Source: Liolophura sinensis (lineage: Eukaryota > Mollusca > Polyplacophora > Chitonida > Chitonidae). Taken from it: a stretch of DNA of 60,000 nucleotides. Position 1 is the stretch's first letter. Every line of letters starts with the position of its first letter. Of this stretch, positions 38,808-49,300 are shown piece by piece. The position numbers and the translations under genes were made by a program. A model generated the notes under the pieces. That model did no database searches. It was not told the origin of the DNA and worked only from the letters and a program-made list of their open reading frames with translations. The stretch covers positions 51,815,249-51,875,248 of the forward strand of contig NC_088295.1 of the NCBI RefSeq assembly GCF_032854445.1, in the 5' to 3' direction.

Positions 38808-39047
38808 GTGAGAAGACGCAATACCGCCTAATTATTTCTTAACTTGGACACCTGGAGTGAATCGCATAAACTCAATTAGATATGGCCAAGTATAAACATG
38901 GCAGGTTTCCTCACATGAGCATTTTTAGGTGATACATCAGTTAAACTGTCATTGTATTTATTAAATCGTTCTCTTTGGCTGTGACGCTTAAAATCACTCA
39001 GTCATCAAGAAGTTTATTATCCTTAAATACGTTCTTTATTCTTCTAG

Positions 39048-39616
39048 GAGGATGGGCGGTTGGTTGTTGCCATCACGGTGTTGTTTATGCCATTAAAAGC
39101 CTGCTGCGATCTGAAAGTTCAAGGGATTATCTCGACATTGAAAGATCTATGAAACATCGACCTAATATCACCATCTGCGACATAGCGTATCTACTGGCAA
39201 GACAGGCCAACAAAATAATTCCACATTTTTATTCCCCAAACGAAGGAAGACTGACACCTGATACAGATTTAAACATTGCAAGAGCCGAAAAAAAAAGAGA
39301 GCTGGATTGCGGGGCCGAATTTCTGACAAATCCCATTTTTTCCCCCGACTGTGTCGAATCGAACAAAAACCCCGTCACAGGATCTGACGTACACTATGCG
39401 CTCATAGACTGGTCCCACCAAGAAAACTGTAAGAGCAGGCAAGAGATACTTCGACGGTGTTCCCTGCTACCTGAGCTTAGTGGAATCATTGACACCCAAG
39501 CGGTGGAGCAACTCTTCAGCTCTCTGAAACGGGACATCTATTATTTAAATAACATGTCCCCGGTCAAACATATTTTTCTTTTTCGACTCATTATACAGCT
39601 CAGAAACGTCAGATGA
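39048..39616 (+). CDS. Exon 8: transposase core block
   Basis: It encodes GGWAVGCCHHGVVYAIKSLL, DYLDIERSMKHRPNITICDI, HYALIDWSHQENCKSRQEIL and AVEQLFSSLKRDIYYLNNMS. In KDZ-like families the catalytic acids are expected in this part. The Asp codon at 39,179-39,181 (ICDIAY) and the Glu codon at 39,506-39,508 (AVEQLF) are candidates, by position only. TGA at 39,614 ends this frame. A later open stretch (about 39,650-39,927, EIVVDWEYEHGETNEEIANT) in another frame may be the continuation. Confidence 0.7.
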
Positions 39617-40392
39617 AACGGAGAACTCCTTCGTAAACAAACGACAAGATTTGGACAGGGATTGTTCTACAATCAATTTGGACAGGTCTGTCAGAAATAT
39701 CTAACCGAAGTTGTGCAACCCACACTGACACCATCCAGACGCCTGTTCGATCTGAAATTGTTGTCGACTGGGAGTATGAACATGGCGAGACGAATGAAGA
39801 GATCGCCAATACTTCTGAAAGTGGACGTGGGGAACCATCAGCCTGTGGATTAGCGGATACTAAAGTCCAAGAGAACATACTTTTGGGCTCCACTCTATCA
39901 GAGTTAAAGCACTTGTACACAAGCTAGTCCAGCTATCAGGAACCGAGCGAATTCAGAAGATTTTAAATGTGGATGGGTTTGTATTTACCTTGTATTTTAT
40001 CTGTTTGTTTTTATTTTTTGGTATAATTAGATATGGCTATTTTGGCTCCAGTTATGCATGGAGTAGTATCGGAATGGCTTTCCAGCTTTCAAGTTATCTA
40101 TATACAGACTGTTCAAATGTGTATAAACATTTGACAAGACTAAAGCCATAAAAAAGGAGGAAAGTAACTAAGAATATTGCAGTCATCAAATAGTCATTTA
40201 CATGTAGATGAGTGTTTAATTATTTATCATTATAATTTCATAATTTTGTTCCCGCGCATGACTTGCTAAAAAGCGTGCAGGCATATATGTTTAATTAGTA
40301 GCAATCTATATACATTTCCAGATTTCAGTGTTTTACAAATGAATAGGAAGCCTTTAACAGGATTGCATTCTGTTCACATTTTTTCTTTGTAG

Positions 40393-40597
40393 GTACGAAG
40401 GGACATTCAGGAATAGGAGATGTAAGGAAGCTTTGGTTCGGGATGTAGTCGCACTACTTGTATCCAACAAACTGCACATATCTGGCACAGAAGCAAGACG
40501 AAGATGCTGTCAAACTGAACATTCATCGTTTCACACGGCACTTAAAAAAAATGAACAATTAAGAGCACACCGCTTAATCAGCAGTACTGAATCGTAA
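40393..40597 (+). CDS. Putative last exon of the transposase gene
   Basis: After the acceptor TTTCTTTGTAG it reads YEGTFRNRRCKEALVRDVVA, then a basic Cys-containing tail to TAA at 40,595. I recognise no domain. Its place before a poly(A) signal at 40,800 makes a terminal exon likely. Confidence 0.45.
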
Positions 40598-40799
40598 CTG
40601 GCATGCTGTGTATGTAAATAATAGATGACTGATGAGTTGACAATGTGTATTTTATATCATTGTTATCATTGTATCATGGCTATATGCCTTGTACATATAG
40701 CCTACACCTATAATGTATTTTCCATTCCACCGCCATACCATTCATTGCCTCACTTACACATGTATAGAATCTTAGAATGTACAAGAGAGTTAATACACT

Positions 40800-40805
40800 A
40801 ATAAA
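40800..40805 (+). terminator. Polyadenylation signal AATAAA
   Basis: It lies about 200 bp after the last stop of the transposase gene, a suitable distance for 3' end formation. Confidence 0.5.
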
Positions 40806-41232
40806 CTTGCCTAGGGTACTGCAGCATATGTATTAAAACACAACTTTTATCCTTACATCTCAGTAAAGGGTTCTTCAGTTTATAATAGTTTTTCTGTAAA
40901 GGTTTTTGCAAACCAGATGAATACAATGTTGTAACCAGTTTTAGGGAAAGGAACTTGTTGAATTAGAGTTTCTGTTGGCAAACTCTCCATGGGGATGGGT
41001 TATGGCACTGCTCGAGGGCTCCTTAAAATACATATATTTAAACTAGAATGTGGTTCTTGACTTTTTTATTCAACTGTCCGGAATTGGTGGTCAATGGATT
41101 TCTCATATTCTGTGATTCGAGGATTATATTCTAAGGCTCTGTAAAAATTTTCTCATCTACGTACATGTAGAGAAAGGCAAAATCGGTTTGTCCTCGTTCG
41201 TGTTGGGCTTTTCCCATCTGCGGAGAAAAAGG

Positions 41233-43620
41233 ATGGTAAATAAGTCACCGTCCTCCTCGTGGATTTTGTACCTGATACCTGTAGGAACGTCAATCAACCA
41301 CCGCCCTCCTTATGGATGTTGTACTTTATACCTATAGGAACATAAATTAGTCATCGTCCTCCTCATTGATGTTGTACTTTATACCTGCAGGAAGGTAAAT
41401 TAGCCACCGTCCTCCTCATGGTTTTTGTACTTTAAACTTATAGGAACTTAAATTAGTCGCCGTCCTCCTCGTGGATGTTGTATCTTATACCTATAGGAAG
41501 ATAAATTAGGCACCGTCCTCCTCGTGGATGTTGTACTTTATACCTGTAGGAAGGTAAATTAGCCACCGTCCTCCTCGTGGATGTTGGACCTTATACCTAT
41601 AGGCAGGTAAATTAGCCACCGTCCTCCTCATGGATGTTGTACTTTATACCTGCAGGAAGTTAAATTTGCCACCGTCCTCCTCGTGGATGTTGTACTTTAT
41701 ACCTATCTGAAGGGAAATTAGCCACGTCCTCCTCGTGGATGTTGTACTTCATACCTGGAGAAAGGTAAATTAGCCACCGTCCTCCTCGTGGATGCTGTAC
41801 TTCACACCTGGGGAAAGGTAAAGTAGCCGCCGTCCTCTTCGTGGATGTTGTACTTTATACCTATATGAAGGTAAATTAGCCACCGTCCTCCTCGTGGATG
41901 TTGTACTTTATACCTACAGGAATGTAAATTAGCCGCCGTCCTCTTCGTGGATGTTGTACTTTATACCTGCAGGAAGTTAAATTAACCATCGTCCTCCTCG
42001 TGGATGTTGTACATTATACCTGGAGAAAGGTAAATTAGCCACCGTCCTCCTCGTGGATGTTGTACTTTATACCTGCAGGAAGTTAAATTAGCCACCGTCC
42101 TCCTCGTGGATGCTGTACTTTATACCTGGGGAAAGGTAGATTAGCCACCGTCCTCCTCGTGGATGTTGTACTTCACACCTGGAGAAAGGTAAAGTAGCCG
42201 CCGTCCTCTTCGTGGATGTTGTATTTTATACCTATATGAAGGTAAATTAGCCACCGTCCTCCTCGTGGATGTTGTATTTTATACCTACAGGAAGTTAAAT
42301 TAGCCACCGTCCTCCTTGTGGATGTTGTACTTTATACCTGCAGAAAGGTAATTTAGCCACCGTCCTCCTCGTGGATGTTGTATTCTATACCTGGAGAAAG
42401 GTAAATTAGCCACCGTCCTCCTCGTGGATGTTGTACATTATACCTGGAGAAAGGTAAATTAGCCACCGTCCTCCTCGTGGATGTTGTACTTTATACCTGC
42501 AGGAAGTTAAATTAGCCACCGTTCTCCTCGTGGATGTTGTACTTCATACCTGGAGAAAGGTAAATTAGCCACCGTCCTCCTCGTGGATGTTGTACTTCAT
42601 ACCTGGAGAAAGGTAAAGTAGCCGCCGTGGATGTTGTACATTATACCTGGAGAAAGTTAAATTAGCCACCGTCCTCCTCGTGGATGTTGTACTTTATACC
42701 TGGAGAAAGTTAAATTAGCCACCGTCCTCCTCGTGAATGTTGTATTTTATACCTGCAGGAAGTTAAATAAGCCACCGTCCTCCTCAAGAATGTTGTATTT
42801 TATACTTACAGGAAGTTAAATTAGCCACCGTACTCCTCGTGGATGTTGTACTTTATACCTGCAGAAAGGTAAATTAGCCACCGTCCTCCTCGTGGATGTT
42901 GTACTTTATACCCGCAGGAAGTTAAAGTAGCCACCGTCCTCCTCGTGGATGTTGTACTTTATACCTGCAGGAATGTAAATTAGCCACCGTCCTCCTCGTG
43001 GATGTTGTACATTATACCTGGAGAAAGGTAAATTAGCCACCGTCCTCCTCGTGGATGTTGTACTTTATACCTGCAGGAAGTTAAATTAGCCACCGTTCTC
43101 CTCTTTGATGCTGTACTTTATACCTGGAGAAAGGTAAAGTAGCCGCCGTCCTCTTCGTGGATGTTGTACTTTATACCTATATGAAGGTAAATTAGCCACC
43201 GTCCTCCTCATGGATGTTGTACTTTATACCTGCAGGAATGTAAATTAGCCACCGTCCGCCTCGTGGATGTTGTACTTTGTACCTGCAGGAAGTTAAATTA
43301 GCCACCGTCCTCCTCGTGGATGTTGTACTTTATACCTGGAGAAAGTTAAATTAGCCACCGTCCTCCTCGTGGATGTTGTACTTTATACCAGCTGAAAGTT
43401 AAATTAGCCACCGTCCTCCTCGTGAATGTTGTATTTTATACCAGCAGGAAGTTAAATAAGCCACCGTCCTCCTCGAGGATGTTGTACTTTATACCTACAG
43501 GAAGTTAAATTAGCCACCGTCCTCCTCGTGGATGTTGTACTTTATACCTGCAGGAAGTTAAATAAGCCACCATCCTCCTCGTGGATGTTGTATTTTATAC
43601 CTGCAGGAAGTTAAATAAGT
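41233..43620 (-). repeat. Right 53-bp minisatellite array, about 45 units, inverted to the left array
   Basis: The plus-strand unit is CACCGTCCTCCTCGTGGATG, TTGTACTTTATACC, a variable TGCAGG or TGGAGA, then AAGTTAAATTAGC. It is the reverse complement of the left array. A marker variant (GTAGCCGCCGTCCTCTTCG) recurs at about 41,824, 42,193 and 43,137, spaced by multiples of the unit, so blocks of units have been copied together. Confidence 0.95.
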
Positions 43621-43734
43621 TAAATACCAAGTACCTATATATTGTATAGTCATATAGGCCTATGAACCCCATGTCGGGAAAACGGGTCTGGAGAGGCCTT
43701 GGGCTGTTGTATCCTTATCATATAGAATACCTTG

Positions 43735-43838
43735 TCTTATTCATTATCTGTCGTCGATAGTTTGATAATTTATACCGATAATTTATAACATACTTTGTCT
43801 TACTCATCATCTGTTGTCGATAGTTCGATAATTTGGGG
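43735..43838 (+). repeat. Short tandem duplication in the transposon end
   Basis: CTTGTCTTATTCATTATCTG and CTTTGTCTTACTCATCATCTG, each followed by a TGTCGATAGTT(T/C)GATAATTT block, make two diverged copies about 65 bp apart between the right array and the right terminus. Confidence 0.6.
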
Positions 43839-43980
43839 AAGCACTGTAGTAAATAAAATTTAAATTAATGGTGTCAGATATACAGTGATATAATCCGTAT
43901 GTCTTTTTAATGAACACAAATGTGTAACTATACCCCACTACTTTGCATTTCGCGCCATATGTATGGTCATGCGCACTGCA

Positions 43981-44060
43981 ACGTCCTCCTGATGGATGTC
44001 CGTTCTCCTGGTGGATGTACTTCCGTTCCCCTGGTGGATGTAGGCTGACGAGTACTGTTG
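43981..44060 (-). repeat. Right terminal inverted repeat with three subterminal motif copies
   Basis: Reading from the outer end inward on the minus strand, CAGCCTACATCCACCAGG begins a run of three motif copies that mirrors the left terminus. The inner 34 bp (43,982-44,015) match the left inverted block at 30 positions. Confidence 0.7.
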
Positions 44061-44068
44061 CATTTGAG
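44061..44068 (+). repeat. Right target-site duplication CATTTGAG
   Basis: This is an exact copy of 27,697-27,704, directly outside the right terminus. Confidence 0.75.
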
Positions 44069-44384
44069 GGCATTTTGAGTTGATGTTGGCGACCTCCAGT
44101 CCCAACGTGGAGCAGTCCCAGTGTGGAGGTGCACCGACGGATGCTTCTCTTACGCTCAGCAAAAGAGTAAAACTACTGTTGAGCAGTGCCACACTGACCC
44201 ACAACTGAGTATGATTTTTTGTTTGATCACCATGAGGCATAGCTAACATATTTACTAACCTCTAAATTATTTTCTCGAGTTTACAAAATCATTTATATTA
44301 AATGCACCATTGAGGTTAGCTATTGGTGACAATTAAATTAAAGGTTCTGATATTAACGAGCTAACACGTAGCTCTATGGGGCCA

Positions 44385-45195
44385 TGATTACGTAAACTAT
44401 TACAGCCCTGTCTTGTTCCATAAGCTTACCTTAAATACCTCCGTACTTTCACTGCTGGCTTTACTATACTACTGCTAGGCACCAAGTAATTTGTCTGGTG
44501 GTAGTCATAGTCGTCTCAGCTATCAATTCCACGTAGGTTTTCCCTTGTGTCATCACTAATAAATTCACACAAGAATGAAACTAACTCTAACCGCCATGTT
44601 TGAATGCATACTCCTCACAGTCAAGCGAATCATGTTAGCTGTGTAGGGCTGTGATCAAGTATACGTACTGTCTCGTTCCATAAGCTTACCTTGAACACCT
44701 CCGTTTCTGGCTTCAGTATACTACTGCTGGGTACTAAATAATTTGTCTGTCCGTTGTCACAGTCGTCTCAGCTATCAATTCCAGGTAGGTGATCCCATGT
44801 CATCGCTTTTAAATCCACACAAGCATGAAACTATAGTGGAAATTGGATAAATTCGAACTCCAACCGCCATGTTTAAATGCATACTCCTCACACCCTATGC
44901 AAGGGAGACAACTACTGACACGTCTAGCATATTTTGTACTTGTTTAATCTTTTCTTCAATTTTGTTTGAGAAATGTTTTTAGTGATCAGTGTTGATTATG
45001 GTTCCCTCAAGGTCATTCCTGATGAGACCCTAAACAATTAGACAAAATGCGTGTCAAAAGGCCTAACTTGCGTAATAGTGGCAGTGGTAATTGTATACAT
45101 GATTCTAGCTTTGTAGGGCTGTGATTACACATACTATCACAGCCCTGTCTTGTTCCATAAGCTTACATTGAACACCTCTGTACTTGGCTTAAAGT
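44385..45195. repeat. Tandem segmental repeat, two copies plus a partial third
   Basis: The block starting TGTTCCATAAGCTTACCTT (44,414), continuing through TCGTCTCAGCTATCAATTCC and CCGCCATGTTTGAATGCATA, recurs from 44,675 with moderate divergence. A third partial start occurs near 45,150. The copies are about 265 bp apart. No coding content was seen. Confidence 0.75.
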
Positions 45196-45600
45196 GAACA
45201 GAAATTAAGCAGTTTAGAGTCACTTTCAGAAAACTATTCTTGTAATGCATAGATTACCTCCCTTTTCATGGATAATCCCCCCTGGCAGTATGTATCAGTT
45301 CAATTATCTATTGCTGGTGGAGTTTGGATGTACTGGCCTGATGGAATTTTAACAACCACAGTGATAAGCTCTGACTAATTTGATTCTGTGCATTGATAAA
45401 GTGACAAAGTAATGGGCAGTATTTTTCATAGTCGCTTATGCTTTAACACTGAAGTAACAAATATGTGGTCAGATACAAATTTGCAGATATCTGATGTTGA
45501 GAATTCCTTAGATTGACAACTGATATAACATACTGAGAAGGAACTAGCTTTCATGTATCGACCTTCATGCAATCAAAGCAGCTATATATTTCATCTGGCA

Positions 45601-45847
45601 AGAGGCTTCCTTGGCTCAGTTGGTTAGCGCGCTAGCGCAGTGACCCAGAAGCCTCTCACCAGTGCGGTCGCTGTGAGTTCAAGTGCAGCTGGCTTCCTCT
45701 CCGGCTGTACGTGGGAAGGTCTGCCAGCAACCTGCAAAAGGTCGTGGGTTTCCCCTGGGCTTTGCTCGGTTTCCTCCCACCATAATGCTGCTGGCCGCCG
45801 TTTAAGTGAAATATTCCTGAGTACGGCGTAAAACACCAATCAAATAA
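45601..45847 (+). mobile_element. SINE family 1, full length with 15-bp target-site duplication
   Basis: ATATTTCATCTGGCA at 45,586-45,600 and ATATTTCATCTAGCA at 45,848-45,862 bracket it, with one mismatch. The head TTGGCTCAGTTGGTTAGCGC (A-box region) and GCTGTGAGTTCAAGTGC (B-box region) are clean. The body and tail GAGTACGGCGTAAAACACC follow. It is one of the best preserved copies in the window. Confidence 0.9.
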
Positions 45848-45904
45848 ATATTTCATCTAGCATGTTTAATTTGTTACCCCAAGATCAGTATTCGAACTAA
45901 ATGT

Positions 45905-46055
45905 AAGCCTGGTCTGCCTTCAACCTGTGGATGGTCATGGGTTTCCCCCGGGCTTTGCCCGGTTTCCTCCCAGCATAATGCTTGACCGTTGTATAAGTGA
46001 AATATTCTTGAGTACGGCGTAAAACACCAATCGGATAAATAAATAAATAAATGTA
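45905..46055 (+). mobile_element. SINE family 1, 3' half
   Basis: The copy contains CAACCTGTGGATGGTCATGG, then CCCGGTTTCCTCCCAGCATA, GAGTACGGCGTAAAACACC and a (AAAT)n tail. It is 5'-truncated, upstream of the first hexokinase coding exon. Confidence 0.8.
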
Positions 46056-46393
46056 AGCCTACTATGATAGTAATCTTGGAACAGTCAAATTTATTAATGA
46101 ATTAATACACAAAATTAATCACAAGCATTGTATTCTGAAGATGAAAATCCTAAGGATGAATTTCCCAAAGAAATCAAATACTCGGCAATGGACAGGCCTA
46201 CAACTTTATATGAAAATAATTCTTTATTTGACAAATATTTTTTTGCATGTACTGGCATATGTATACTTCAGTGTGATAATCAGCTTAAAGAACGTCAGAA
46301 TATGAATGTTAGAGCACTGATGTGTGGTATTCTTTTTTTTAAGTTTAAGCAATTTGTATATTGCAGCATTAGGACTATCTACTTTGATTCAAA

Positions 46394-49300
46394 ATGGAGA
46401 TGCCATCAAAGAAACGCCGATTGGAAATGTCTCTCGATACGGAAAAAGCAAACAAGGTACCTAAAGACATTATCATTGCTAGTTTAAAAATGAAAATAAA
46501 ATGTATTCAACGCTCAACGTTGAAGGTTTGAATTGGTGGAGCAAGCTGTTTTATGACTTCATGAAGAATTTTATTTTCTGTGCAGATAGACAAGTTCTTG
46601 GAGCAGTTTGTGTTGACAGTGGAGAAAACTAAACAATTGATGACAGTTTTTGAGGAAGAGATGAAACTAGCATACAGCAAGGAGAAAGAACAGAGAGATG
46701 TGTCGTCAGTTCTCAATGAGTACACCTACATATATCAGCTTCTGGATGGCAATGGTACATGACCTGTTCAGGAATTGGTTGTCTCTCTTCAGGAATTGAT
46801 TGACTCTGTTCAGGAATTGATTGACTTTGTTCAGGAATTGATAAAAGGCATCGCAGAATGTTTTCAGTATTGGGTATTTCAGGGAAAAAAAAGGCGAGGG
46901 CCCAGCGGCCACCAAGGCCCCCTCAGCTTTTGAACCCCAGATATCCTAAGAAGCATTCTGAGTAATTTTCAGTGAAAATATTGAAATTATACCCATACAT
47001 ATCAAGCCAGAAAGCCTAAACCAAAGTTGTACTGTATGTGAGATTTTTTTTTTTTATTTAAAGGAAATTACAAAGTAAGGTTCATCATAAAGACAACCGA
47101 AAACTTTGCATAAAAATGATTTCATTTTTTTTTTCAGAGTTTTTTTAGAGTGGTAAAATAACACTAAAATATTTGAAAACTATGGTGGGCTTTATGAGCC
47201 ATACTAACTGTAACGAGGAACCCTAATGTCACATCACCTTTTTTGCTGATTTCACCAGAGGGAAGGTATTTTTGGGAACATTATTTCAGTAATCTTTCAC
47301 TCATGAGTAAAAAGAGTTATTCCAACGTTCAGTGTTGTTATTAGAGTTAGATTAACTTCCTGTGATGTTAGAGTTCCTAACCCCTGATAGTGTGGTCCAT
47401 ATAGCCCACCTTAGAAGTCAAATGTTTGACTGCCTTTAGCTCTGCTCACAAAAATGTAAAAAAATGAGCAAGATTATGTTTATGCATAAGTGGTCTACTG
47501 AGTGATGCCTACTTCAATTTTTTGAGGTATTTTCCTTTAACTACCACTCTCTTCATAATTGTTAAAAGGAAGATAATGGACACAGGCAATGATACCTCCG
47601 CACCCCCCCCCCCCCCCCAACACACACACACTCTTCTGCTGGCCACCTGAGAGCTAGTGTGCTTAACTTTGACCAGAACACCTTGTATATATATTGAACA
47701 ATTATTTTTTTTTCTTTCAGAGAATGGTGATTTTCTTGGTCTGGATCTTGGAGGCAGTAATTTTCGCTTGATTTATATTTGTTTGAACAATGGGAAGATG
47801 ACGCCAGTTATACGGTCATACGTATTACCTGTAGAGCTTTTGGAACAACGTGTTGAAAAGGCAAGCGTTCCATTGTCAGATTTTCATAGCTTTTGATTTG
47901 TGTTTTAATACTCTTTCGTTTGTAGATTTGAAATTGTTGAGGTATTGTAATATCGTAAATATTATGTTCTTCTGTTCAAGTTGTAAGAATTTGTTTGCCA
48001 TTGTAGGCCATAAAATTTGGGTGGTTGACGTAACCAGAACATCAGTGATGGGCTTTAAGCCTTGAATAACAGGTCGTTCGGTTTCACAAGGACGCAAAAA
48101 TGGAAAACGGAACAATCGTTTGCGCAAATTGGATAAGTGAATTTGTGGCTAATAAAGCCATCCACAGTGTACAGTCCGTCATCATGTCCAGCAGAACCTA
48201 GGATAGCACAATGGTCACAGCATGAACGACGATCAGCGTGAACAACGATCAGCACGAACAATGATCAGCATACATCAGGGTGGATCAGAAAGCCGCTATA
48301 AAACATTTGTCATACATGCTGAGAATAACATGGCTTTCAAGGCCAGAGAGACATTTTCCTGAGTGTTTTTATTTTCTTTTGATGATAAATAATTACTTGT
48401 ATAGTTAGCTACTTGTAGTGTGTGTATTATCCAACTGGCTTATGGAGCCTTCAAGGTCCCTGTCTGATACAATGGTTTCGTACACAGCATGAAATGATAT
48501 AACCACTGACGCGAGGGAATGTCAGTGATGACCACCTCATGGAAGGTTGTTGAGAAGTGAAAGTTTAAATTCAGTTCAAATTGAATGTCACCTTTCTCTG
48601 CCTAACGCTAGCTCACCAAGAGCACAAAACATAACTGACGAATGCCGCCAGCTAGCATGTGTTGTGAACATAGCAAAGGAGACATGTAATGCGCATGCTC
48701 ACGGCGGGAAATGTGGCTGAAAGTCGCATGGTACTTTCTTGGCCAAAAGTTTTAATATTTTTGTTTCAATGCGGAAGCCTTCTCAGGAGTTACCTATATG
48801 CTGTCCCAAAGGTAATAGGTGGTTTATCGACTGGACTTTACAGCACAAATAACTGGAGACAGCGCAGATGCATTGACCTCATTCATAAGTAGAGCACGGA
48901 CCTCAACCAAATTTGGTCAGAGTGGAAAGCTGGTGACTGCATTTAGTGCATAATGGCATTGAATCCAAGTTCAATTCAACAATTTTTAGCAGCATGGCAC
49001 CAAATGACAGCTTTCTTTCGCAGTTGTATTAGCGCTTGTTTTTTGCCAACAGACAAGTATTTCATCAAGATGGGAAGAGGTAACTCTAACAACTGACAGC
49101 ATATCAGTTTGTGATATCATGCTCTGAGGATGGCTTGCAACCTTTTGTGGGTTACTCTAGTATACCTGTTGAGCGTTACATAGTTATACACTGCATTTGT
49201 GGGAACGTTCCAGGGGACAGATCAGCGTAACCGATTTTTCGGTCTGCAAAAGTACACACCACGCAACCGACACGTGAATGATGGGTTTTTTTCGCTCCAA

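Larger units (their letters stand above)
33157..40597 (+). pseudogene. KDZ/HMGXB3-like transposase gene, multi-exon, frame-broken
   Basis: Exons read as 33,157-33,365, 34,570-35,878, 36,462-36,602, 36,816-36,980, 37,618-37,722, 38,186-38,373, 38,667-38,807, 39,048 to about 39,930, and 40,393-40,597. Most junctions have GT-AG signals and matching phase. The predicted protein has CxxC/HxxxH clusters, a C.C...CLHK cysteine cluster, a Cys-rich middle, a SAP-like helix motif and a C-terminal transposase block. I recall this order from animal proteins annotated as HMG-domain-containing protein 3-like, related to Kyakuja-Dileera-Zisupton transposases. Breaks: frame changes near 35,400-35,445, 35,505 and 35,635; TAG at 38,784 with a one-base shift; loss of frame near 39,610; and an unresolved join between 36,980 and 37,618. 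The breaks could be decay or assembly errors, but their number favours decay. Confidence 0.7.
27705..44060. mobile_element. Giant (about 16.4 kb) KDZ/HMGXB3-like DNA transposon with minisatellite arms
   Basis: Order: target-site duplication, left inverted terminus 27,705-27,776, a 220-bp gap, 53-bp array 28,001-30,905, unique DNA, multi-exon transposase-like gene 33,157-40,597 with a poly(A) signal at 40,800, inverted 53-bp array 41,233-43,620, a 360-bp gap, right inverted terminus 43,981-44,060, and the second target-site duplication. The terminal 27 bp of each end agree at 19 positions when one end is inverted, and an inner 34-bp block (27,742-27,775 against 43,982-44,015) agrees at 30. The gene inside is of the KDZ-related animal family. 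Termini, duplication and gene therefore agree on a single class II element. It carries no sign of coding for anything else except possibly the stretch 30,905-33,157. Decay of the gene suggests this copy is now immobile unless supplied with transposase by another copy. Confidence 0.75.

Noticed and set aside
39609-39920. Minus-strand 103-codon frame
   Set aside because: It is a shadow of the transposase tail, which reads better on the plus strand.
28001-43620. CRISPR array
   Set aside because: Units are contiguous with no unique spacers, the setting is eukaryotic, and there are no cas genes. It is a minisatellite.
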